43,282 nucleotides of DNA, from contig JAJSLK010000057.1 of NCBI GenBank assembly GCA_021272165.1, positions 1 to 43,282 of the forward strand, read 5' to 3'. The notes below the pieces were generated by a model. The model searched no databases. It was not told the DNA's origin and saw nothing but the letters and a program-made list of their open reading frames with translations. This DNA comes from Methylacidiphilales bacterium (GTDB taxonomy: Bacteria > Verrucomicrobiota > Verrucomicrobiia > Methylacidiphilales > UBA1321). Position 1 is the first letter of the stretch; every line of letters starts with the position of its first letter. The position numbers were made by a program, and so were the translations under genes. Positions 24,417-33,535 of this stretch are shown here, piece after piece.

Positions 24417-26422
24417 ACGGTCTTTGGGAAAAACTTGATCCCGGTTTTTTCGCGCCGATCTGGCTGGCCGTCGGGCTGGTTGCCGTTATCGCCGTGATCC
24501 TTTTGGAAATCGGCGCGCTTCGCCGCCGCCGGCAGGCGCTCCGGATGTTCGCCGCGTCGCATCTCATTACCGCTCTCACCGCGGTGTCGCCGCTCAAGCG
24601 GACACTGAAGCGGGTGCTGCTGACCTCCGCCGTCGCGCTGCTTTTCATCGCCATGGCCCGTCCGCATCTTCTCTACGACTGGCGCGACGAGACCCGGACC
24701 GGACTCGACGCCCTCTTCGCCGTCGATTGCTCCAAGAGCATGCTGACCGAGGACGTGAAGCCAAATCGCCTCGAACGGGCGAAGCTGGCCATCGCCGACT
24801 TTGGCGACAAGCTGCCGGACAATCGTCTCGGCCTCATCGCCTTTGCGGGCGATGCCTTCCTGCAATGCCCCCTGACCCTGGACCATGATGCCTTTCAAGC
24901 CGCCGTGCGCGAACTCGACACCGATACGATCCCGCGTCCCGGCACAGACATCGCCACGGCCATCGAACAGGCGGAGCTGGCGCTGAAGAGCCAGTCGGGC
25001 AACATGAAATTCCTGATCCTCGTCACCGACGGCGAGGACCTTGAAGGTCGCGTTCTCGATGCGGCCAAATCGGCGGCGCAGGCCGGGCTCAAAATTTACA
25101 CTGTTGGTGTCGGCACGGCGAACGGAGGCATGATTCCGGAAGTGATTGATGGCGCCGATGCTTCATCGCCTTCCGGCGTTTATTATCACCGCGACTCCAA
25201 CGGCCAGGAAGTGGTATCGAAGCTGGACGAGAATACGTTGCGCCAGATCGCCAGCATCACCGGCGGCGCTTATGTTCCGCTGGGCCAGAACGGCGAAGGG
25301 CTCCAGGAAATTTACGACCGCTATATCGCCTCGGTGCCGCGCCAGCAACTGGAGGAACGGCGGGAAAAAATCCAAATCGAGCGCTTTGAATGGCCGCTGG
25401 GGCTGGCCATTCTCTTCCTCATCTGGGAATTCATCGTCACGGAACGTTCCGGTTCCCCGCAGGTTCCCGACATTACTCCGCCGCGGCGCATCCCGAACCG
25501 GCGTCCGGCGCAGGCGCCGCTCACGGCCACGGTCCCGCTTTTACTGGCGTTACTGGTGTTGGGCGGCATCGCCCGTGGGGCCAACACCGATACAGCTGAG
25601 CGCGACTACAAATCGGGCAAGTACGAGGACGCGATGGAGAATTATCGCCAGGCCACCGAAAATCAGCCCGACCGGAGCGACCTCCAGTACAATCTCGGCG
25701 ACGCGGCCTATAAGGCCGGCGAGTACAACGAGGCGGAGGAAGCATTCCGCAAGACGCTGGAAACCCCCGACCTGAATCTACAGGAAAAAACCTACTACAA
25801 TCTCGGCAACACCCAGTTCCGGCATGGCGAGGCCGTACAGAAGGTCGACACCAAGAAAACCATCGGCCTGTGGGAAGAGGCACTTCATTCCTACGATTCA
25901 GCGCTGAAACTGAAGCCCTCCGCCGATGCGAAGCACAATTACGAGATCGTGAAAGAGAAGCTGGAGCAGTTGAAACAGCAGCAGCAACAGCAGGATAAAA
26001 ACAAAAACCAGCAACAAAATCAGGACAATCAGAACGGGCAATCGGGCCAGAATTCCCAGCAGCAACAGGACAAGCAACAGCAGCAAGGGCAGCAGCAGAA
26101 CAATCAGAACCAAAACCAGAATCAGCAGCAACAGGGCAACGAGCAGGCGGGCCAGGACAAGGACAAGCAGTCTGGTTCCCCGCAGGACAAGGATAAGCAG
26201 CAACAGCAAACCGCGGGCAACGACAACAACCCGAACAATACCCAGCAGCGGGCCTATTCCGGCAGCCGGGAGCAGGACAAGCAGGACCCCGGCGTAAAAT
26301 CGCGCCAGGAGGCCGAGGACCTGCTCGATTCGCTCAAGGACGACGAGAAGCATGTTTCCGCGCGCACGCTTCTCGGAAATGATCAGCCTCCACCCCCGCC
26401 GCCTTCCGGCAAGGATTGGTAA
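24413..26422 (+). CDS. BatB-BatC fusion: VWA domain, TPR repeats and Gln/Asn-rich tail
   Basis: A 669-residue protein joining two usually separate Bat proteins. Residues 1-345 are BatB-like: two N-terminal helices, a VWA metal site at 105-109 (DCSKS) and a helix near 325-340 (LGLAILFLIWEFIV). A second hydrophobic stretch (VPLLLALLVLGGIARG, about 370-385) looks like a former BatC signal peptide now acting as a membrane helix. TPR repeats follow (AERDYKSGKYEDAMENYRQA and YNLGDAAYKAGEYNEAEEAF). A Gln/Asn/Asp-rich low-complexity stretch covers about 520-625. I chose ATG 24413, which overlaps the batA stop, over an in-frame ATG 15 bases upstream. Confidence 0.9.
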   Translation: MNGLWEKLDPGFFAPIWLAVGLVAVIAVILLEIGALRRRRQALRMFAASHLITALTAVSPLKRTLKRVLLTSAVALLFIAMARPHLLYDWRDETRTGLDALFAVDCSKSMLTEDVKPNRLERAKLAIADFGDKLPDNRLGLIAFAGDAFLQCPLTLDHDAFQAAVRELDTDTIPRPGTDIATAIEQAELALKSQSGNMKFLILVTDGEDLEGRVLDAAKSAAQAGLKIYTVGVGTANGGMIPEVIDGADASSPSGVYYHRDSNGQEVVSKLDENTLRQIASITGGAYVPLGQNGEGLQEIYDRYIASVPRQQLEERREKIQIERFEWPLGLAILFLIWEFIVTERSGSPQVPDITPPRRIPNRRPAQAPLTATVPLLLALLVLGGIARGANTDTAERDYKSGKYEDAMENYRQATENQPDRSDLQYNLGDAAYKAGEYNEAEEAFRKTLETPDLNLQEKTYYNLGNTQFRHGEAVQKVDTKKTIGLWEEALHSYDSALKLKPSADAKHNYEIVKEKLEQLKQQQQQQDKNKNQQQNQDNQNGQSGQNSQQQQDKQQQQGQQQNNQNQNQNQQQQGNEQAGQDKDKQSGSPQDKDKQQQQTAGNDNNPNNTQQRAYSGSREQDKQDPGVKSRQEAEDLLDSLKDDEKHVSARTLLGNDQPPPPPPSGKDW

Positions 26423-26423
26423 G

Positions 26424-28376
26424 ATGAAACCGGCCTTCGATTTCCGTCTCTTCCCGCGGGGACTTGTCTTGCTTTTGGCCTGGATGGTCCTGGCGGCGCT
26501 GCCCAGCCGGGCCGCAGTCAGTCTCAGCCAGCAAATCGATCAACCCGAGGCGAATGTCGGCGACGAGGTCACGGTGACCTTCACCATCCAGGGCGTCCGG
26601 ACGGACATGAATTTCCCGGACATTCAATTTCCCAAAGTGGCGGGGCTGCAGGTGCTAGGCACCAGCCAGGCAACCAACATCACCATCGTCAATGGCTCGT
26701 TTACCGGAAGCATTTCCGAAAGCTTTCACATTTCCGCCTCGCGGCCCGGCAACTATGTGATCCCCTCGTTCGACATCTCCACGCCGGATGGCGGCGTGCT
26801 GCACACCCAGCCGATCAATCTTCATATTCTCGACAACAGCAACGCACCGCCCTCGGCCGTTCCCACCCAGGCGCCGACGCCGCCCCCGCAGGTCGTTACC
26901 ACGCCGGTCCTTCCCAACAACAACGGGCCGGTTGTCATGCCGCCGAACAACGGCGGGGTCACCCCACCCGCCAATCCGAATCAGGGGACTTCCAGCATCT
27001 CGGTGCCGACCGAGCCCGGTGGACGCCCCGCGCGAGTCTTCCTGGCCATCTCGCCGACGACTACGGACGCCTATGTGGGCGAATCGATTCCGGTGCGAAT
27101 CGAGTTTTACATTCGCTACGATTCGGATGCGCAGCAGAATTCGCTGCCGACCATTCGTGGAAGCGACTTCCTCATGAACAATCTCTCGGTCCATCCGATG
27201 GAGGAGGACGTGCTGGTGATGAACGAACCCTATCGTCGCGAGAGCTGGCTGACGGCCATCTCGGCGCCAAAGGGGGGCGATTTTCCGCTGCAGATGGACC
27301 ACGATACCTACTGGAGCAAGCCGGTGCAGGCTCCGAATAATTTTCCCGATCCGTTCGTAAGCATGTTCCTGGCACGACCGCAGCTCGTCCACCAGAACAT
27401 CGTGAGCAACCAGGCGATGATCCACGTGCACGAGCTGCCGCAGGAGGGCCGTCCTGCCAACTTCACCGGGGCCATCGGGCATCTGCTCGCTTCGGGGACA
27501 GCACAACCTTCGAGCGTGACGGTCGGTGAACCGGTCACCCTTCATTTCACCATCAGCGGTGAAGGTAACTTTGATTATGTCCGGAGCCCCGCGCTCACGC
27601 CCGATCCGAACTGGAAGAGCTACGTCCCGCGCGCGAAGATGCAGTACGATGACGAATCGCACACGCAGGGGACCAAGATCTTCGATCAGGAAATCATTCC
27701 GCAGAAAAACGGCACGCTTCCCCTCCCTGCCGCGAATTTCAGTTATTTTGATCCGAACACCAAGCAATACGTCACGCAATCGGTCGCGCTGCCCTCGATC
27801 ACAGTGACCGGCTCAATGCCCGTTGCGACCACGGAAACTCCTGCAGCCAACGACACCACAACCGCGACCCCTTTCGCACCGGCGGCGGGAATCATTCCCA
27901 ACCGGATTGAGCTCGGCTCACTCTCCGAGAATCTCACCCCGGCCTACCGCCAGCCCTGGTTCTGGACGGTGCAAGGCGGCCTAGCCGCACTGGTGGTCCT
28001 GGGGGTCGTGCTGGCCATCATTCGCGCCCGTGGCAAGCCCAATCCTGATCACGCCGAGCGCGCGCTCCGCGAGCGGACCCTCCATCAGGAGGAGGACGCG
28101 ATGAGCGACGCAGTCAGGCGCAACGATTCCGCCGCCTTTTTCCTCGCCGCGCGGCATACGATCCAGCTTCAACTTGGCGCCCGCTGGCGCGTGAAGCCCG
28201 AAGCGCTTACCCTGACGGAAATCCGCCAGCGCGATCCGGAACTCGCCGAGACTCTCACACCGCTCTTCGCCCAGGCCGATGAAGTAATTTATTCCGGCCG
28301 AGCCAGCGGCGAAATCGACCTGGCCCAGTGGGAACAGCACGTCCGCCGCGAACTTCTCCAAGCCCAACCCGCCTGA
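26424..28376 (+). CDS. batD: BatD-like exported protein
   Basis: A 650-residue BatD family protein. It has a signal peptide (LVLLLAWMVLAALPSRAAVS) and then Ig-like beta-rich domains, starting QIDQPEANVGDEVTVTFTIQ. A Pro/Asn-rich linker lies near 160-210. One transmembrane helix (WTVQGGLAALVVLGVVLAII, about 510-530) is followed by a cytoplasmic tail of about 120 residues. The start is the ATG one base after the preceding stop. It probably scaffolds the VWA proteins from the periplasmic side; this is inference from family context. Confidence 0.9.
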   Translation: MKPAFDFRLFPRGLVLLLAWMVLAALPSRAAVSLSQQIDQPEANVGDEVTVTFTIQGVRTDMNFPDIQFPKVAGLQVLGTSQATNITIVNGSFTGSISESFHISASRPGNYVIPSFDISTPDGGVLHTQPINLHILDNSNAPPSAVPTQAPTPPPQVVTTPVLPNNNGPVVMPPNNGGVTPPANPNQGTSSISVPTEPGGRPARVFLAISPTTTDAYVGESIPVRIEFYIRYDSDAQQNSLPTIRGSDFLMNNLSVHPMEEDVLVMNEPYRRESWLTAISAPKGGDFPLQMDHDTYWSKPVQAPNNFPDPFVSMFLARPQLVHQNIVSNQAMIHVHELPQEGRPANFTGAIGHLLASGTAQPSSVTVGEPVTLHFTISGEGNFDYVRSPALTPDPNWKSYVPRAKMQYDDESHTQGTKIFDQEIIPQKNGTLPLPAANFSYFDPNTKQYVTQSVALPSITVTGSMPVATTETPAANDTTTATPFAPAAGIIPNRIELGSLSENLTPAYRQPWFWTVQGGLAALVVLGVVLAIIRARGKPNPDHAERALRERTLHQEEDAMSDAVRRNDSAAFFLAARHTIQLQLGARWRVKPEALTLTEIRQRDPELAETLTPLFAQADEVIYSGRASGEIDLAQWEQHVRRELLQAQPA

Positions 28377-28378
28377 CC

Positions 28379-29170
28379 ATGCAATTTTTGATCCAACGCG
28401 CCGGACTTTTGCTCCGTCTTTTTGCCCTGGCCCTTGTCCTTTTTCCTTCGCTGGTCCGCGCCGACACCGATCTCGATGCGGCCAATCATGCTTACACCGC
28501 CGGCAGCTATGAGGAATCGGCCAAACTGCTGCAGCAGCTCATCACATCGCGCGGTTATTCAGCCTCGCTCTGCTTCAATCTCGGCAATGCCGAGGCCCGT
28601 GCGGGTCACCCCGGCCTGGCGCTCCTGAACTACGAGCGCGCCCGCTATCTCGCTCCCGGCGATCCCGACATCGACCACAACCTGCAACTGGCCCGCAAGC
28701 AGGCGGGGCTCAATACCAATTCCTATCGCTGGTGGCAGATCATGCTCCGCAGCATCAGCTGGACCATCTGGTTCGGGCTGATTGTCGGCTGTCTGACGCT
28801 TCTGCTCATCGCAATTATCGGGTCCAGCCTGAAGAGCTCACCGCCCGCGTTCCGCAAAATCTGCAAGGCCGTCTTCTTCATTTTCATTCCCCTCACCCTC
28901 TTACTCGGTTTCGTCGAGCTTTCAGTCATCGGGTTCAACCATCGCATTGAGGGCGTCATTGTCGCCCCGGACAAGGCCACGCTGCGCTACTCGCCCTTCG
29001 AGAGCGCCGACAGCACCGGCACGATTCCCGAGGGCGAGCTGGTCACCGTCGAGGACCGCCATAACGATTACCTGCGCATCGAGGCCCGCAACGGTCATTA
29101 TGGCTGGATTCAGCAGAAGGACATCGAGCCGGTCGTGCCAGGCAGCTTCGACATCCAGCCGTCGAATTAG
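28379..29170 (+). CDS. batE: BatE-like protein: TPR, two membrane helices, SH3-like domain
   Basis: A 263-residue protein closing the Bat operon. Signal peptide (LLRLFALALVLFPSLVRA), then TPR units (DAANHAYTAGSYEESAKLLQ; NLGNAEARAGHPGLALLNYE), two membrane helices (WTIWFGLIVGCLTLLLIAII; IFIPLTLLLGFVELSVI) and a C-terminal bacterial SH3-like domain (ATLRYSPFESADSTGTIPEG to YGWIQQKDIEPV). It starts 2 bases after the batD stop. TPR and SH3 suggest contacts with other Bat proteins or the cell wall. Confidence 0.9.
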   Translation: MQFLIQRAGLLLRLFALALVLFPSLVRADTDLDAANHAYTAGSYEESAKLLQQLITSRGYSASLCFNLGNAEARAGHPGLALLNYERARYLAPGDPDIDHNLQLARKQAGLNTNSYRWWQIMLRSISWTIWFGLIVGCLTLLLIAIIGSSLKSSPPAFRKICKAVFFIFIPLTLLLGFVELSVIGFNHRIEGVIVAPDKATLRYSPFESADSTGTIPEGELVTVEDRHNDYLRIEARNGHYGWIQQKDIEPVVPGSFDIQPSN

Positions 29171-29256
29171 GCGGCTGACTTCCCATTTCCCTTGGCAGCG
29201 AGGCCATCACCGCGAACGTCTGAAATATTTCATTTCCCCTTTGCGATTTAAGAACC

Positions 29257-29880
29257 GTGAAGACTCTTTCGCGCCTCGCCTCCGGCGCTCTCCTGTGCCT
29301 GCTGCTTACTTCCTGTGTCGTCACCTCGGACAATCCGCTTTCATCACCGGAAACGGCCAAACCCGATCCGCGGCTGGTGGGGGATTGGTTCACGAAAGCT
29401 GAGGGCGATGTTTTCCATTTCACGATCACCCATGGAGCCTGGATGCATGTCGTCATCACGTCGAAGGCAGACAACCGGCCCGGCATGATTGATCGCAAAC
29501 CGGAGGAATATGACTTCTTCCCGACCGTGATTGGGAACGAAACTTTCCTGAACGTCCGCCTGATCGATAAGGACAAACAGGGACATCCCTTGAAGACCTA
29601 TACCTTCCTGCGCTATTCGATCTCACCTGATCGCATCCTGCGCATGGAAATGATTTCGCAGGACGCCGTGGCCGAGGCCGTCCGCGCTGGAAAACTCAAG
29701 GGGACGATCCATCAGGATAAAAATCCGCTCATGGTCGGGCAACCGGCCCATCCCGACATCGACGTTACGCTCCACGACTCGACCAGCCGCCTTTTTGCCT
29801 TCCTGCGCGACTCGAACCGCGACACGCTCTTCAGCGGTAACAAGGACAACGAGCCGCTTTATCCGGTCGATTCAAAATAA
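29257..29880 (+). CDS. Putative lipoprotein, unknown function
   Basis: A 207-residue protein with a lipoprotein signal peptide: KTLSRLASGALLCLLLTSC with lipobox LTSC, so it should be lipidated on Cys20. The start is GTG 29257; no ATG gives a signal peptide. The mature part begins after a short flexible stretch with DPRLVGDWFTKAEGDVFHF, a small beta-rich domain that resembles lipocalin-like 'GxW' openings only loosely. It lies 86 bases after the Bat operon on the same strand and might be read with it. It converges on pfkA with 14 bases between. Confidence 0.75.
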   Translation: MKTLSRLASGALLCLLLTSCVVTSDNPLSSPETAKPDPRLVGDWFTKAEGDVFHFTITHGAWMHVVITSKADNRPGMIDRKPEEYDFFPTVIGNETFLNVRLIDKDKQGHPLKTYTFLRYSISPDRILRMEMISQDAVAEAVRAGKLKGTIHQDKNPLMVGQPAHPDIDVTLHDSTSRLFAFLRDSNRDTLFSGNKDNEPLYPVDSK

Positions 29881-29894
29881 CCGGCGAATGAGTT

Positions 29895-30977
29895 CTAGGT
29901 TCCGAAGCTGATCCCGACCGCCTGCGCGGTCTTGACCATCTGGCTGTCGGGCGGCACGTGCTTGATCTGGCCGACCGCCTCTTTGATCGTCACGGCGCCG
30001 ATCTGATAGTTGAGATAGCTCACCATGTGGCCGAATTTTTTATCCTGGATCAGTTGCACGGCGCCGACGCCGAAGCGCGTGCCGAGGTTACGGTCCTGCG
30101 TGGTGGGCGCACCGCCGCGTTGCAGGTGGCCAAGGACCACGACGCGCGTCTCGCGCTTGGTCCGCTCGCCGATCTCATGCGCGACTTGCGCGCCAATGCC
30201 GCCAAGCCGCACTTCCCCCTTCGTTGCGCCGTCGATGGTCTGGATCTCGCCGCCCCTGGGCGTGGCTCCCTCAGCCACGACGATGAGCGTGGCGGAAGCA
30301 CCGCCCGACATCCGCTTGTCAACGAACGTCGCGAGCTTCTCGTAGGAAAAAGGAATTTCCGGGATCAGGATCGCATCGGCACTCCCGGCCACGCCGCCGT
30401 AGAGGGCGATCCAGCCCGCGTGCCTACCCATGACTTCGAGCACCATGACGCGCTTGTGGCTGGCCGCGGTGGTGTGGAGGCGGTCGAGCGCGTCGGCCAC
30501 ACACTGCACGGCCGAATCAAAACCGAATGTCATCGCGGTCGCGGAAAGATCGTTATCGATCGTCTTGGGCACGCCGACGACCGGCACGCCGTTTTCAAAA
30601 AGCTGATCAGCGGTGGTAAGCGAGCCGTCGCCGCCGATGCAAACCAGGGCGCGCACCCCCAGGTCTTCGAGGGTTTTTTTCGCCTCGTCGATGATGGATT
30701 GAGGAATCATCGCCTTCTCGCCCATGCCCGACTTCGCGACAAAGCGGCCCCGGTTGGTCGTGCCGATGATCGTGCCGCCGATCGACATGATCCCCTGCGT
30801 GTTCTCCAGGGTCAGCACCTTGTAGTTAATTGGGGACAATAACCCCTCGTAGCCGTCGATGAATCCGAGAACTTCCCAGCCGAGGTTATGAGCCGAAGCA
30901 ACGGTAGCCCGGATGACGGCATTCAATCCGGGGCAATCTCCTCCACTTGTCAAAACACCAATACGGAAACGATGCAC
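29895..30977 (-). CDS. pfkA: 6-phosphofructokinase, group III type
   Basis: Phosphorylates fructose-6-phosphate in glycolysis. The protein has 360 residues and starts with GTG at 30977, giving HRFRIGVLTSGGDCPGLNAV. The donor-site signature is GGDGS (115-119), with Gly as in ATP-dependent enzymes. The catalytic loop is PKTIDND (137-143), with Lys where classical ATP-PFK has Gly (PGTIDND). The Gly plus Lys pair is typical of group III ATP-PFKs; PPi-dependent enzymes have GGDD with the Lys. Substrate recognition is seen at EVMGRHAGWIAL and LGHLQRGGAPTTQDR. ATP is the likelier donor. It is divergent from the methyltransferase operon. Confidence 0.95.
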   Translation of the reverse strand: MHRFRIGVLTSGGDCPGLNAVIRATVASAHNLGWEVLGFIDGYEGLLSPINYKVLTLENTQGIMSIGGTIIGTTNRGRFVAKSGMGEKAMIPQSIIDEAKKTLEDLGVRALVCIGGDGSLTTADQLFENGVPVVGVPKTIDNDLSATAMTFGFDSAVQCVADALDRLHTTAASHKRVMVLEVMGRHAGWIALYGGVAGSADAILIPEIPFSYEKLATFVDKRMSGGASATLIVVAEGATPRGGEIQTIDGATKGEVRLGGIGAQVAHEIGERTKRETRVVVLGHLQRGGAPTTQDRNLGTRFGVGAVQLIQDKKFGHMVSYLNYQIGAVTIKEAVGQIKHVPPDSQMVKTAQAVGISFGT

Positions 30978-31068
30978 GCTTCAATGGCTATCGTGTATCT
31001 GCCAAAGTGCAAATCGAAATCATACGTTTTTAACTTTTTTAACAAAAAATGGTGACGGAAGCGCAACG

Positions 31069-31791
31069 ATGGGCATTCTCGCTCCGATGCAGCGCCAGTT
31101 TTCCGATGCCGAGCCCGAACTGATGGATTTGCCCAGCCAGGACGAAGCCGCCCTCCGCAGCGACCTGGAGAATATCGCCCGCCTCAACCGCACTTTTGGC
31201 GGTCGCAAGGCGGTCGAGATCATTTTTCACAAGCTGGCGGATAAAACGAAGCAGCTTGTCCTCGTTGATCTGGCTTCGGGTTATGGCGATCATGGACGCA
31301 ACCTTCTCCAGCGCGCCCGCGAACGGAGCCGCGACATCACTATCGTGGCCGTCGATGTCCAGTTCCAGACTCTTCAGATCGCCCGCAGCGCCACGCCTCC
31401 GGGCCAGAAGATGTTTTTCATCCAAGCCGACGCCCGGCAGCTCCCGTTTCGCACCCGGGGCGCCGATCTCGTTTTCTGCAGTCTGGCGCTGCATCATTTC
31501 GCCGAGAACGATGCGCTGACCGTCTTGCGTGAAATGGGCCGAGTGGGCCGGCGCGGCACCGCGTGCGTCGACCTGGTCCGTTCCCGGCTGGCGGCCTTCT
31601 GCATCTGGTTGCTGACGACTTTCATTATCCGCGACCCGATGGTCCGGCATGACGCGCGCCTCTCGGTCCGCCGCGCCTTCACCGGCCGGGAAATGAAATC
31701 TCTGGCCAATCGCGCGGGCTGGCCTAACCTCAAACAGATTAAATTTTTCTGGTTTCAGCAGGCCGTCATGGCCCGTGCTTCGCAGGACTAA
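31069..31791 (+). CDS. Class I SAM-dependent methyltransferase
   Basis: A 240-residue Rossmann-fold methyltransferase. SAM-binding motif I is LVLVDLASGYGDHGRNLL, motif II is the acidic TIVAVDVQFQTLQIA, and ADARQLPFRTRGADLVFCSL with ALHHFAENDALTVLREM are the UbiE-like motif III/IV region. I chose ATG 31069, preceded by GGAAGCG; the frame stays open further upstream with no likely start. It is the first gene of a run with an SRPBCC protein, a ketoacyl synthase and an FAD reductase. Its acceptor is probably the small molecule made by that operon. Confidence 0.88.
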   Translation: MGILAPMQRQFSDAEPELMDLPSQDEAALRSDLENIARLNRTFGGRKAVEIIFHKLADKTKQLVLVDLASGYGDHGRNLLQRARERSRDITIVAVDVQFQTLQIARSATPPGQKMFFIQADARQLPFRTRGADLVFCSLALHHFAENDALTVLREMGRVGRRGTACVDLVRSRLAAFCIWLLTTFIIRDPMVRHDARLSVRRAFTGREMKSLANRAGWPNLKQIKFFWFQQAVMARASQD

Positions 31792-31799
31792 ACGTTTTC

Positions 31800-32270
31800 A
31801 TGAGAACCTCCAACGTCATCACCATCCGGGCCCCCCTCGAAAAAATATTCACCACCGCCGCCGACCTCGCCCACTGGCCCGATTTTCTTTCCCATTACCG
31901 CTACAACCGCTTTCTCTCCCCCATGCCGTGGGGCGGAATCGTCAAGATGTCGGCCGTGCGGACGTTCATTCCCACCACCTGGATTTCGGCCTACCGCATC
32001 GACACGGAAAAGCGCCAGCTTCATTTCGAACATCTTCGCTCGACTCTCAATGCCACCCGTGGGATGATTGTGGTTTGGACCTTTACGGAGACCGCTGATG
32101 GCATTCGCGTTGAAATTACCCATGATTTGGAATTGCGCTGGCCGCTTATCGGTGGCTTTGTAGGAAAGTACATCGTGGGACTCTTTTTTATTCATCATAT
32201 CGCCACCCGAACCCTTGCCGGGCTTAAACGCAAGGTCGAAGACCTTAACCTTGTCGGGAGCGTAGCGTGA
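31800..32270 (+). CDS. SRPBCC-fold protein (polyketide cyclase/aromatase-like)
   Basis: A 156-residue START/SRPBCC helix-grip protein. The opening ITIRAPLEKIFTTAADLAHW (beta1-helix with a Trp-Pro turn) and the closing IATRTLAGLKRKVED helix are characteristic, with GMIVVWTFTETADGIRVEIT in the central sheet. Members cyclise polyketides or bind lipids. Its place between a methyltransferase and a ketoacyl synthase supports action on a polyketide-like or lipid product. It starts 8 bases after the preceding stop and overlaps the next gene (GTGA at 32267-32270). Confidence 0.88.
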   Translation: MRTSNVITIRAPLEKIFTTAADLAHWPDFLSHYRYNRFLSPMPWGGIVKMSAVRTFIPTTWISAYRIDTEKRQLHFEHLRSTLNATRGMIVVWTFTETADGIRVEITHDLELRWPLIGGFVGKYIVGLFFIHHIATRTLAGLKRKVEDLNLVGSVA

Positions 32271-33505
32271 GCAGGCGTGTTGTTATTACCGGTCTCGGAG
32301 CGCTCACCTGCATCGGTCATGGCCGCAAGGGCCTCTGGGAAGGCCTGCTCCGGGAGCGTTCCGGCGTCAGCTTCATCAGCCGTTTCGACACCACCAACTA
32401 TGAAGCAAAGTGCGCGGGGGAAATTCATGACTTTGTTCCTTCCGACCATTTTCCTCCCCACAAACTCAAGCGGATCGACCGCTACGCGCAGTTCGCCCTC
32501 GTCCTCACCCAACAGGCCCTGGACGACGCCGGGCTTAAGCTCTCGCCGGAAAATCCCCGCACCGACGTAGGCGTCTGCTTCGGCACCGCCCTGGGCGGCA
32601 TCACGACCGCCGAACTCACGCACGAAAACTTCCTCAACAAAGGCGTGCGCGCCATTCCGGCGGCGCTGGCGTTGCAGGTCTTCGGCGGCTCGGCCCACAG
32701 CAACATTTCCATCGCCTATGGCATCCGCGGCTACAGCACGACCAATTCCAATAGCTGCGCCTCCGGCACCGTTGCCGTCGGCGAGGCCTTCCGCATCATC
32801 CGCGACGGCCGCGCCAATGTCGTAATGGCCGGCGCGGCCGAGGCTCCCCTTGCCTCGCTCACCTTCGGAGCTTTCGACATCATCAAGTCGATGGCCAAGG
32901 AAACGAAGGACGCTAGCCGTGCCGTGCGGCCCTTCGATTCGACCCGCACCGGTTTTGTCATGGCTGAGGGCGGCGGCGGAATCATCCTCGAATCGCTCGA
33001 ACACGCCCAGGCCCGCGGCGCACACATCTATGCCGAGGTGCTCGGCTACGCCCTGAACAACGATGCCTATCATATGTCATCGTCACTACCCGAAGGTGAA
33101 TCGGCCATCAACGCGATGAAGATCGCCCTCGACGAGGCCAAGCTGAAGCCCGAGCAGATCGATTATATCAATGCCCACGCCAGCAGCACGCCGATGAACG
33201 ATGGCACCGAGGCGAAGGCGGTCACCAAAGTCTTCGGCAAAAAGACCCCCGCCATCAGCGGCACGAAGGCTTATTACGGCCATCCACTCGGCGCCTCGGG
33301 CGCCATCGAAGCTGCCATCTGCTGCCTCGCCATGGAAAACAGCCATATCCCGCCCACGCTCAATTGCCACGAGCCTTGCGAGGAAATCACCCCGGGCTTC
33401 GATCTGGTGCGCCTCAAAGGCCGCTCCCAGGCAATCAAATACGCTCTCAGCAATTCCTTCGGCTTCGGCGGCATCAACGCTACGCTTGTTTTTGGAAAGG
33501 TTTAG
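32267..33505 (+). CDS. Beta-ketoacyl-ACP synthase II-like protein
   Basis: A 412-residue KAS I/II family condensing enzyme. The catalytic triad is complete: C164 in NSNSCASGT, H304 in INAHASSTPMNDGTEAKA and H339 in TKAYYGHPLGASGAIEA. The C-terminal GGINATLVF loop is also typical. It starts with GTG overlapping the preceding stop. The active-site segment NSNSCASGT differs from the usual TACATGT of housekeeping FabF, and there is no acpP, fabG or fabD beside it. It is therefore probably a specialised synthase rather than the main FabF. Confidence 0.93.
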   Translation: MSRRVVITGLGALTCIGHGRKGLWEGLLRERSGVSFISRFDTTNYEAKCAGEIHDFVPSDHFPPHKLKRIDRYAQFALVLTQQALDDAGLKLSPENPRTDVGVCFGTALGGITTAELTHENFLNKGVRAIPAALALQVFGGSAHSNISIAYGIRGYSTTNSNSCASGTVAVGEAFRIIRDGRANVVMAGAAEAPLASLTFGAFDIIKSMAKETKDASRAVRPFDSTRTGFVMAEGGGGIILESLEHAQARGAHIYAEVLGYALNNDAYHMSSSLPEGESAINAMKIALDEAKLKPEQIDYINAHASSTPMNDGTEAKAVTKVFGKKTPAISGTKAYYGHPLGASGAIEAAICCLAMENSHIPPTLNCHEPCEEITPGFDLVRLKGRSQAIKYALSNSFGFGGINATLVFGKV

Positions 33506-33535
33506 TGATGTAGCGGCGATGGCGACCGCCGAGCC

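Noticed and set aside
25975..26215. CAG/CAA-rich repeats in the BatB-BatC gene considered as a DNA repeat or CRISPR-like array
   Set aside because: Irregular codon-level low complexity encoding Gln/Asn; there are no constant repeats with unique spacers.
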